Below are positions 28,741-36,583 of a stretch of 64,000 nt of DNA, in pieces. The first letter of the stretch is position 1, and each line of letters begins with the position of its first letter. The notes beneath the pieces were generated by a model. The model made no database searches, was not told where the DNA came from, and saw only the letters and a list, made by a program, of their open reading frames with translations. The stretch comes from Oceanitalea sp047302425 (GTDB lineage Bacteria; Actinomycetota; Actinomycetes; Actinomycetales; Actinomycetaceae), in assembly GCF_047302425.1 (NCBI RefSeq), contig NZ_CP154855.1, forward strand, positions 310,001 to 374,000. The letters are read 5' to 3'. A program made the position numbers and the translations under genes.

Positions 28741-29707
28741 CCGCGGCCCTCCGCACGAGGTCGACGAGCAGCTCGGTGAAGGACGGGCCGCCCTGCGCCG
28801 CGTATGCCTGGGCCGCCTGCGGGTAGAGCGAGGTCTCGGTCATCCCGGGGGCGACGTTCATGTCGAGGAACCACGGGGTACCCTCGGCGTCGACGACGAG
28901 GTCGGTGCGGGACAGGTCCCGCAGACCGAGCGCCCGGTGCGCGGCGACGGCGGCCTCGCACGCCGCCCGAGCGGTCTCCTCGTCCAGGCGCGCCGGGACG
29001 AAGTACTCGGTCCGGCCCGCGTTGTAGCGCGCGTCGTAGTCGTAGGGCCCCTCGGTGACGATCTCGACCGGTGGGAGCGCGACGGGGCCGTCCGCGGTCT
29101 CGACGACGGACACCGCCACCTCCGTGCCCACGACAGCTCGCTCGACCAGGGCGGCGTTGCCGTAGGAGAAGCAGGCGACCATCGCGTCGGGCAGGTCCTC
29201 GGTGCGCTCGACGACGGTCACGCCGAGCGCGGAGCCACCGTCCTCGGGCTTGACGACGAGGGGCAGCCCGAGCCCGGCGACGGCGGTCGACAGCACCGGG
29301 GCGGAGCCGATCTCGTGGAACAGCCCGCGCGGCAGCGTGACGAACGCCGGCGTGGCGACACCCGCGGCGCTGACGATCGCCTTGGCCACCGGCTTGCGCG
29401 ACGCCAGGCGGCACGGGCCCGAGGTGCTGCCCACGTAGGGGATGTCGAGGAGCTCGAGGAGCCCGCGGATCGAGCCGTCCTCCCCGGTGGAGCCGTGAAC
29501 CAGCGGGAGGACGACGTCGGGGCGGTTCTCACGCAGGTGGGGCAGGAGGTCGGCGTCGAGGTCGCGGACCTCGACCGTGAGGCCGGCGTCGCGCAGCAGC
29601 TGGGCCACGCGGCGGCCCGAGCGCAACGACACGTCACGCTCGTGGGACAGCCCGCCGGCGAGGACGAGGACGCGCAGGTCGTTCGGCACGGTTTCGGCAG
29701 TGGTCAT
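28730..29707 (-). CDS. D-alanine--D-alanine ligase family ATP-grasp protein
   Basis: This 325-residue ATP-grasp enzyme resembles Ddl, which makes the D-Ala-D-Ala dipeptide of peptidoglycan. Seen are the N-terminal LVLAGGLSHERDVSLRSG loop, LVHGSTGEDGSIRGLLELL, the VVKPEDGGSALGV ATP-binding segment and the metal-binding end WFLDMNVAPGMTETSLYP (Asn instead of the usual Glu-x-Asn context; here D-x-N). It may be a second Ddl or a related dipeptide ligase; whether another ddl exists elsewhere is not visible. It follows the aminotransferase by 17 bases. Confidence 0.8.
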   Translation of the reverse strand: MTTAETVPNDLRVLVLAGGLSHERDVSLRSGRRVAQLLRDAGLTVEVRDLDADLLPHLRENRPDVVLPLVHGSTGEDGSIRGLLELLDIPYVGSTSGPCRLASRKPVAKAIVSAAGVATPAFVTLPRGLFHEIGSAPVLSTAVAGLGLPLVVKPEDGGSALGVTVVERTEDLPDAMVACFSYGNAALVERAVVGTEVAVSVVETADGPVALPPVEIVTEGPYDYDARYNAGRTEYFVPARLDEETARAACEAAVAAHRALGLRDLSRTDLVVDAEGTPWFLDMNVAPGMTETSLYPQAAQAYAAQGGPSFTELLVDLVRRAAARA

Positions 29708-29724
29708 CGTGGCTCCGCTCTGTC

Positions 29725-31059
29725 TCAGGCCTGGTCCGGGCTCGGGGTGTCGACGAGGTGCTCGCCCGGAGGGCGCGTGCCGGCCGTCCCGAACATCTCG
29801 GTGAGCTCGAGCTCGGCGCGCACCACCCCGGCAAGGCGACGCACACCCTCCCGGATGCGCTCCGGCGTGGGGTAGCAGAAGGACAGACGCATGTGGTCGG
29901 CGCCCTGCCCGTCGGCGTAGAAGGCGGTCCCGGACACGTAGGCGACGAGGTTCGTCACCGCGCGCGGCAGCATCGCCTTGGCGTCGAGGCCCGGCGGGAG
30001 GGTCACCCACGTATAGAAGCCGCCCGTGGGCACGGTCCAGCTCGCCTCGGGCAGGTACTCGGTGAGCGCCGACATCATCGCGTCGCGGCGGGTGCGGTAC
30101 TCCTCGCGGAACTGCTTGACCTGGCCGTACCAGTCGTAGCCCTCGAGGTAGGAGGTGATCGACAGCTGGCTGAAGCGCGAGGGCGACAGGATGGCCGCCT
30201 CGCTGGCCAGGACGAGCTTCTCCCGCACGGCGTGCGGTGCCGCCGCCCAGCCGACCCGGTAGCCCGGTGCGAAGGTCTTGGAGAAGGACCCGAGGTAGAC
30301 GACGCCGTCGGGGTTGTAGCTCTTGAGCGAGGGCATCGGGTCGCCGTCGAAGCCGAGCAGCCCGTAGGGGTTGTCCTCGAGGATGAGGACGCCGTAGCGG
30401 CGGCAGATCTCCACGACCTGCGGCCGGCGCTCCTCGGTGAGGGTGACGCCGCCGGGGTTGTGGAAGTTCGGCACGGTGTAGAGCATCTTCACCCGCCGGC
30501 CCTCGGCCTTGAGGCGCCGCAGGGTCGCCTCGAGCTCCTCGGGGACCAGCCCGTCCCCGTCCATCGGCACGTGGACGATGTCGGCCTGGTAGGCGCGGAA
30601 GACACCGAGGGCGCCGACGTAGCTCGGGGCCTCCGCGACGACGACGTCGCCCGGGTCGATGAAGATCTCGGTGACGAGGTCCAGCGCCTGCTGCGACCCG
30701 GTGGTGACGACGACGTCGTCCGGGTGGGCGTGGACGTGGTCGTAGCGCATGACCTCGACGATCTGCTCGCGCATCGCGACCTCGCCCTGGCCGCTGCCGT
30801 ACTGCAGCGCCTCGGGCCCACGGTCGCGGAGCAGCTTGGCCGTCATGTCGGCGAGGAAGTCGATCGGCAGCCCGGAGATGTTCGGCATGCCGCCGGCGAG
30901 GGACACGACCTCGGGGCGGCTGGCGACGGCGAAGAGCGCCCGGATCTCCGAGGAGCGCATCCCGTGGGCGCGCTCTGCGTAGGAGTCGAACCACGGGTCC
31001 AGCCGTGTTCCGGCGGCAGCACGCTCGCTGCCGGGGGTCCGGGGCTCGGGGTTCGTCAT
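29725..31059 (-). CDS. PLP-dependent aminotransferase, 2-aminoadipate/ARO8 type
   Basis: The 444-residue fold-type I aminotransferase has SLAGGMPNISGLPIDF near the N-terminus, the YGSGQGEVAMREQI segment, and TTGSQQALDLV for phosphate binding. The PLP Lys is in YLGSFSKTFAPGYRVGW and the Arg that binds the carboxylate in DHMRLSFCYP. The subgroup includes LysN/ARO8-like enzymes; the amino donor is not predictable. Adjacent to a Ddl-like ligase, a link to D- or L-amino acid supply for the wall is possible but inferred. The ATG at 31059 follows AGGAGGCACACC. Confidence 0.88.
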   Translation of the reverse strand: MTNPEPRTPGSERAAAGTRLDPWFDSYAERAHGMRSSEIRALFAVASRPEVVSLAGGMPNISGLPIDFLADMTAKLLRDRGPEALQYGSGQGEVAMREQIVEVMRYDHVHAHPDDVVVTTGSQQALDLVTEIFIDPGDVVVAEAPSYVGALGVFRAYQADIVHVPMDGDGLVPEELEATLRRLKAEGRRVKMLYTVPNFHNPGGVTLTEERRPQVVEICRRYGVLILEDNPYGLLGFDGDPMPSLKSYNPDGVVYLGSFSKTFAPGYRVGWAAAPHAVREKLVLASEAAILSPSRFSQLSITSYLEGYDWYGQVKQFREEYRTRRDAMMSALTEYLPEASWTVPTGGFYTWVTLPPGLDAKAMLPRAVTNLVAYVSGTAFYADGQGADHMRLSFCYPTPERIREGVRRLAGVVRAELELTEMFGTAGTRPPGEHLVDTPSPDQA

Positions 31060-31136
31060 GTGGTGTGCCTCCTCCTGCGCGCTCGTCGACGCGTCTGCCA
31101 GGCTACGCCGCCCGCGCCCCGATCCCGCGCACCGTG

Positions 31137-31475
31137 TCAGGGAACGAGCGCGGCGAGCTCCGCGGCGAGGGTCGGCTTGGGGCGGGCACCGACGATCGAG
31201 GAGACAAGCTCGCCGTCCCGGAAGAGCAGGAGCGTGGGGATCGACTCGATCCCGTAGGCCTGCGTCGTGTCCGGGTTCTCGTCGACCTCGACGGCGACGA
31301 CGCGTAGCCGGTCCCCGTAGTCGGCGGCGAGCTCGGAGAGCACCGGCGCGAGCTTGAGGCAGGGCTGGCACCAGGGCGCCCAGAAGTCGACGAGGACCGG
31401 GCCGCTCGCGCCGAGCACCTCGGTGGCGAAGGTGTCGTCGGTCACCTGCGCCACCGAGGGGGAGGAGCCGTTCAC
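31137..31475 (-). CDS. trxA: Thioredoxin
   Basis: Thioredoxin (112 residues) is the reductant for ribonucleotide reductase and other dithiol enzymes. The fold is complete with VDFWAPWCQPCLKLAPVL and the cis-Pro in IESIPTLLLF. The active site is WCQPC rather than the usual WCGPC; the residue between the cysteines affects redox potential. Its start overlaps the trxB stop by 4 bases (GTGA/ATGA type coupling). Confidence 0.95.
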   Translation of the reverse strand: MNGSSPSVAQVTDDTFATEVLGASGPVLVDFWAPWCQPCLKLAPVLSELAADYGDRLRVVAVEVDENPDTTQAYGIESIPTLLLFRDGELVSSIVGARPKPTLAAELAALVP

Positions 31476-32476
31476 AGGGAGACGGCGCCCTGCGGGGTCT
31501 GCGAGGCGTCGGTGGCCGGCTCGGCGGCCTCGCCGAGGGCGGCGAGGTAGCGCTCGGCGTCCAGGGCGGCGGCGCAGCCGGTGCCGGCCGCGGTGATGGC
31601 CTGGCGGTAGGTGTGGTCGACGGCGTCGCCGCAGGCGAAGACGCCGGGCACGCTCGTGGCGGTGGAGGGGGAGGTGACGACGATGTAGCCGTTCTCGTCC
31701 AGCTCGACCTGACCGACGAGCATGTCGGTGCGCGGCACGTGGCCGATGGCGACGAAGAGGCCGGTCGCGTCCATCTCGCGCTCCTCACCGGTGACGGTGT
31801 CGCGCAGGGTGAGGCCGGTGACCTTCTCGGTGCCGTGGATCGCGGTGATCTCGCTGTTCCAGGCGAACTCGATCTTCGGGTTCGACATCGCGCGGTCGGC
31901 CATGATCTTCGAGGCCCGCAGCTCGTCGCGGCGGTGCACGATCGTCACCTTGGAGGCGAACTTCGTGAGGAAGGTGGCCTCCTCCATCGCGCTGTCCCCG
32001 CCGCCGGCGACGACGATGTGCTGGTCGCGGAAGAAGAAGCCGTCGCAGGTGGCGCAGTAGGAGACGCCGCGCCCGCCGAGGGTCTTCTCCCCCTCGAGGC
32101 CGAGCTCCTTGTAGGCGGAGCCGTTGGCGAGGATGACCGAGCGGGCCCGGTAGGTGTCGCCCTCCGCCGTCGTCACGGTCTTGACGTCACCGGCGAGGTC
32201 GACCGACACGGCGTCGTCGTAGACGACGGTGGCGCCGAACTTCTCCGCCTGCGTCTGCATCTTGTCCATGAGCTCGGGGCCCATGACGCCCTCGGGGAAG
32301 CCGGGGAAGTTCTCGACCTCGGTCGTGTTCATGAGGGCGCCGCCGGCGGTGACGGCGCCGGCGATGACGACGGGCGCGAGGTTCGCGCGGGCGGCGTAGA
32401 TCGCAGCGGTGTAGCCGGCGGGGCCGGAACCGACGATGACGACCTCGTGCAGGGTGGTCGGGGTGGTGCTCGTCAT
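31472..32476 (-). CDS. trxB: Thioredoxin reductase
   Basis: TrxB (334 residues) reduces thioredoxin with NADPH via FAD. The FAD motif VGSGPAGYTAAIYAARA, the redox pair CATC in SYCATCDGFFF, the NADPH motif GGGDSAMEEATFL and the C-terminal FACGDAVDHTYRQAITAAGTG are all present. It lies 66 bases downstream of murJ and overlaps trxA. In Mycobacterium tuberculosis sigM and its regulator gene lie between mviN and trxB2; they are missing here. Confidence 0.97.
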   Translation of the reverse strand: MTSTTPTTLHEVVIVGSGPAGYTAAIYAARANLAPVVIAGAVTAGGALMNTTEVENFPGFPEGVMGPELMDKMQTQAEKFGATVVYDDAVSVDLAGDVKTVTTAEGDTYRARSVILANGSAYKELGLEGEKTLGGRGVSYCATCDGFFFRDQHIVVAGGGDSAMEEATFLTKFASKVTIVHRRDELRASKIMADRAMSNPKIEFAWNSEITAIHGTEKVTGLTLRDTVTGEEREMDATGLFVAIGHVPRTDMLVGQVELDENGYIVVTSPSTATSVPGVFACGDAVDHTYRQAITAAGTGCAAALDAERYLAALGEAAEPATDASQTPQGAVSL

Positions 32477-32542
32477 GGAAGTCCTTCGTCGCTCGGGGGT
32501 GCTGCTCAGGTCAAGGCCCGGAGGCCCGGATTTGTTCCGGTG

Positions 32543-35500
32543 TCACTGGACGGTGAGCTCGGCGAGCTCGATGCGGTTGCGGCCGTCGGAGTCGGCCACG
32601 GGCAGCGAGGTGAACCACAGGACGATGCTGTCGGTCTCGACCGGCTCGGCGAAGGTGAAGGTCGTCGCCGGGCCCATGGGGCCGGACGCGAGGACCTCGC
32701 CCTCGGTGGGGGTGTCCGGACCGGTGGCCCGGATCTCGACGTTCCCGCCCTGGCCCATGAGGTCCACGGTGACGGCGGAGACGCGAGTGGCCTCCTGGAG
32801 CGCCACGTGCAGGCCGATCCCGGTCTTCATGCCGTACTGCGGGTCGACGTAGGAGCGGGAGCGCCAGTAGGTGTTCGGGTCGCCGTCCAGGGCCTGCGGG
32901 GTGAGCTCGGGGTTCTCCGCGCCGTCGCCCTCGGGGTCGAGCGGGGCGAGGGAGGCGACGACGGGCGGGGCGGCCGGCGGCGCCGTCTCCTCGGGCTCCG
33001 GCTGCTCCGGCTCGGTGGCCTCCTGGGTCGCGGGGGCCCGGGTGGGCTCGGGGGCGACGTAGTTGTCCGGGGCCGCGGTGATGGTGCGGAAGGCGATGAT
33101 CGCGCCGATGAGCAGGGCGACGAGCGCGACCGCGAGGACGATCGGCGTCGGGTCCAGGTGCCGCTCCCGGAAGGGTACCGGCGCGCCGGGCTCGCGCTCG
33201 GGCTCCTCGGCGACCACGGACTCCCACGAGCGGTCCTGGGTCTGCGGGGTGGGCGCGGCCGCGGGCTCCGGGCGCGGCGGGTCGGCGGGCACCCGGCCGT
33301 GCTCGACGGCGGCGCGCACGTCCGCCTCCCGGGTCTCGGCCAGCTCCTGCTCGGCTCTGGCCTCCCGCTCGGCGGCGCGGGCCGCCGCGGCTGCGGAGAC
33401 CTTGCCGGCGCCGGCGGAGAGGCGCTGCCGCAGCGCGTCGACCCCCTTGCGGGTGGTGTCGGCGACGGCGGAGGCCGCCCCGCCCACACCGGCACCGATC
33501 GTCGCGGTGACGGTCGAGCCGCGCGGGTGGCGGGCGGCGGAGGTCGTGGCGGCGTCGTCCTCGGGGGCGACGACGGCGGTGAAGTCCTCGGGGGCGCCGG
33601 CGCCGCTCGGCACCGGGCGCGGCTGCCAGCCGCTCGTGTCGAGCGCGGGGGTCCGGTCGGCGGCCTGGTCGGGGGTGTCGGCGACGACCTCGTCCCAGGT
33701 GGGGGCGGCCGCTTCAGCCGCCGTCGTCGCGGGCTCGACCTCGCCCGAGGGGGTCTGCGTCTCCTCGGCAGCGGGCTCGACTGCGGCCGGCTCCTCGGGC
33801 GCGGGCTGCTCGGAGGCGGCCTGCTGCTCCCCGGACGTCGGCAGCTCCGCCGGCTCCTCGGGTGCGGGCTCCTCGGCCGGCGCGACCGGGGCCCCGGCAG
33901 TGGCCGGGACGACCGGCGCGGCGGCACCCGGAACGGCCGCAGCGGCCGCACCGGCACCGGCGACCGTCGCCGCAGCACCGGCCGCCGCGACGCCACCAGC
34001 GGTGAGCGGCCACACCGGGCGGTCGCTCGTCAGGGCCTCGACGTTGATGTCGCGCCACGGGGCGAGCTCGCGGATGAGCTCGCTCGGCGTGCGCGGGCCC
34101 TCCCCGGCGAAGCTGCGGGTGCACAGCGCCCCGAGGTCCGCGGGGACGCCGTCGCGCAGGCTGCTCGGCGCGACGGGGACGCCGGCCACGACGGGCGCGG
34201 CGGGGACCTGGGCGGCGAGCTCGGGTCCGTCGTCGGGCTCGGGCCAGGTGCCGGTGAGGGCGAGGTAGAGAAGGCGGACGAGGCCGAGGGTGTCGACCTG
34301 GGCGGCGGAGATCGGGTCCTGGTCGATGCCGAGGTAGGCGGCGGCGACGCCGAGGCCGCCGAGCCGGACCTGGCCGTCCGCCGTCACGTGCACGGCCGAG
34401 GGCAGCAGGAGGAGGTGGTGGACGCCGCGGCGGCGGGCCGCCTCGAGGGCGCTGGCCACCTCGCCGACGACGGCGCGGGCCTGCTCGGGCGCCATGGGCC
34501 CGGCGGTGGCGATCTCGGCGAGGGAGGGGCCGCCGGCGACGTCGGTGACGACGAAGGCGTGGTCCTCGTGGGCGCCGACGTCGAGCACCCGCTCGAGGCG
34601 GGGGTCGTCGACGAGGGCGGCGCGGCGCGCTGCGTCGAGTGTCTCGGCGGAGGCGCCGGTCGTCGAGGGCAGCACGAGGGCGCGGACCTCGCGCTCGAGG
34701 ATCTCGTCGCGTCCCTGCCACAGCGCGGTGCCGGGCAGGACGGGGGTGAGCTCGCGGTCGAGGAGGTAGCGCCCGGACAGCAGCGTGCCCTGCTCGAGTG
34801 TGGGTGCGGTACCCGGTCCGTGGTCGTCCAGCGTCCTGCTCCCTCTGTCCGGTCCCGGTCCCGGGCCCCTGTCGTCCGGGCCCATCGTACTGACTGGCGT
34901 CCCCGCGTCCCCCGCCCACCCGCGCAGGCCCGGCACCCGTGCCGCCACCTTCCGCAGCACGCGCAGCGCGGGCGTGAGGATGACGTCGAGCTCGGAGACC
35001 TTGAGCAGCCGCAGCATGAGGAGGTAGCCGACGCCCATGAGTCCGCCGACCAGCGCCACCTTGACGAGCGACTGGGCCGCGCGGGCGACGTCGGACTCGG
35101 CCGTGGACACCGGGCCGACGACGTGGAGGAGCAGCCAGCCCAGCAGGAGCGGGGGCGTGGCGGCGAGGACGATGCGCAGGTGGCTGCGCAGCACGCGCCC
35201 GCCGTCGAGGCTCGGCAGCTTGAGGCGCAGCGCGAGGTAGGCGACGACGGAGCCGACGACGTTGGAGGCCGCATTGGCGACGGCCGCGCCGACGAGCCAC
35301 CACTCCGGGGGCAGGAGCATCGACACGAGGCAGCCGACGATGACGATCGCGGTGAGCGGGACCTGCAGCTTGAAGAGGGACTTGGTGTCCTCGAAGGCGT
35401 AGTAGACCCGCTGGATCATGGTGAACGCACCGAGGGCGGCGATGCCGCCGAGCAGGCCGACGAGCACCCGGGCGGTGCCCTGGGCCTCCGGCACCGTCAT

Positions 35501-36583
35501 CGTCAGCGAGGCCACCTGGACGAGCGGCAGCGCGAGGACCGCCAGGGCGCCGCTGGCGAAGATGGTGAACACGGCGATCGTCCGCAGCCCGAGGGACAGG
35601 TCGTCGCGCACCTTCGCTGTCTCACCGGAGGCCGCGTAGCCGGAGACGCGCGTGAACAGCGCCGTCACGAGCGAGACGGTGATGAGCGACTGGGGCAGCA
35701 GGTAGAGGAAGTTCGCGTTGTCCCAGGCGGCGTTGCCGGGGATGAAGCCCTCGCCGCGGTCTGCGGCAGCGGCCGCGAGGTTGGAGATCGCGATGAAGCC
35801 GAGCTGGGCGACGAGGAGGCTGGCGAAGGCCCAGGTCGCGACCTTGCTCGCCCGGCCCAGCCCGGAGCCGCGCAGGCCCCAGCGCGGCCGGAAGCGGAAG
35901 CCGGAGCGGTGCAGCGGGACGATGAGGATGAGCGCCTGGAGGGCGACGCCGAGGGTCGCGGTGCCGCCGATGACCCCGATGCGCAGCCCGTCCCACGCCG
36001 CCGGGTCCTCGTGCGCGCCGGTCATCCGCCCGCCGAAGACGACGATGTAGGCGAGGAGCCCCACGAGCGCGACGACGTTGTTGAGCGCCGGCGCCCACAT
36101 GAACGGCCCGAAGTTGCCGCGCGCATTGAGCACCTGGCCGAGCAGCGTGTACATCCCGTAGAAGAACAGCTGCGGCACGCACCAGAAGGCGAAGGCGACG
36201 GCGATGTCGAACCACGCCGGGTCCAGCTCGGAGGCGTAGACGGTGACGAGCAGGGACGCCCCGGCAGTGAGGAGGACGGTGAGCCCGAGGAGCGCGGCGC
36301 CGGCCATGGTGAGCAGCCGGTTGACGTACTCGTCGCCGCCGTCGCGCTGCTTCATCGCGCGAACGATCTGCGGGACGAGGATCGCGTTGAGGACGCCGCC
36401 CGCGACGAGCATGTAGACGACGTTGGGCAGCTTGTTCGCCACCGAGAAGGAGTTCGCGGCGCCGGTGAGGCCGATCGCGCCGATGAGCGCGATGTTGCGG
36501 AGCAGGCCGAGCAGCCGGGAGACGAGCGTTCCGGAGAACATCACCGCGGCCGAGCCGGCCAGGCCGCGACGTCCTTCGCTCAT
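32543..36583 (-). CDS. murJ: MurJ lipid II flippase fused to a pseudokinase and C-terminal beta domain
   Basis: The 1,346-residue protein has three parts. Residues ~1-545 are the MviN/MurJ domain with about 14 helices, which flips lipid II across the membrane. Residues ~590-860 are a protein-kinase-like domain that lacks the key residues: the catalytic loop reads GVHHLLLLPSAVHV instead of HRDLKPxN, DFG is replaced by GGLG, and no VAIK Lys is seen, so it is a pseudokinase. A Pro/Ala/Glu-rich linker, one further helix (~1150-1170) and an F5/8-like beta domain (TYWRSRSYVDPQYG) follow. This plan matches M. tuberculosis Rv3910, whose pseudokinase is phosphorylated and binds FhaA. The start overlaps the DUF6049 stop by 4 bases. 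Confidence 0.93.
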   Translation of the reverse strand: MSEGRRGLAGSAAVMFSGTLVSRLLGLLRNIALIGAIGLTGAANSFSVANKLPNVVYMLVAGGVLNAILVPQIVRAMKQRDGGDEYVNRLLTMAGAALLGLTVLLTAGASLLVTVYASELDPAWFDIAVAFAFWCVPQLFFYGMYTLLGQVLNARGNFGPFMWAPALNNVVALVGLLAYIVVFGGRMTGAHEDPAAWDGLRIGVIGGTATLGVALQALILIVPLHRSGFRFRPRWGLRGSGLGRASKVATWAFASLLVAQLGFIAISNLAAAAADRGEGFIPGNAAWDNANFLYLLPQSLITVSLVTALFTRVSGYAASGETAKVRDDLSLGLRTIAVFTIFASGALAVLALPLVQVASLTMTVPEAQGTARVLVGLLGGIAALGAFTMIQRVYYAFEDTKSLFKLQVPLTAIVIVGCLVSMLLPPEWWLVGAAVANAASNVVGSVVAYLALRLKLPSLDGGRVLRSHLRIVLAATPPLLLGWLLLHVVGPVSTAESDVARAAQSLVKVALVGGLMGVGYLLMLRLLKVSELDVILTPALRVLRKVAARVPGLRGWAGDAGTPVSTMGPDDRGPGPGPDRGSRTLDDHGPGTAPTLEQGTLLSGRYLLDRELTPVLPGTALWQGRDEILEREVRALVLPSTTGASAETLDAARRAALVDDPRLERVLDVGAHEDHAFVVTDVAGGPSLAEIATAGPMAPEQARAVVGEVASALEAARRRGVHHLLLLPSAVHVTADGQVRLGGLGVAAAYLGIDQDPISAAQVDTLGLVRLLYLALTGTWPEPDDGPELAAQVPAAPVVAGVPVAPSSLRDGVPADLGALCTRSFAGEGPRTPSELIRELAPWRDINVEALTSDRPVWPLTAGGVAAAGAAATVAGAGAAAAAVPGAAAPVVPATAGAPVAPAEEPAPEEPAELPTSGEQQAASEQPAPEEPAAVEPAAEETQTPSGEVEPATTAAEAAAPTWDEVVADTPDQAADRTPALDTSGWQPRPVPSGAGAPEDFTAVVAPEDDAATTSAARHPRGSTVTATIGAGVGGAASAVADTTRKGVDALRQRLSAGAGKVSAAAAARAAEREARAEQELAETREADVRAAVEHGRVPADPPRPEPAAAPTPQTQDRSWESVVAEEPEREPGAPVPFRERHLDPTPIVLAVALVALLIGAIIAFRTITAAPDNYVAPEPTRAPATQEATEPEQPEPEETAPPAAPPVVASLAPLDPEGDGAENPELTPQALDGDPNTYWRSRSYVDPQYGMKTGIGLHVALQEATRVSAVTVDLMGQGGNVEIRATGPDTPTEGEVLASGPMGPATTFTFAEPVETDSIVLWFTSLPVADSDGRNRIELAELTVQ

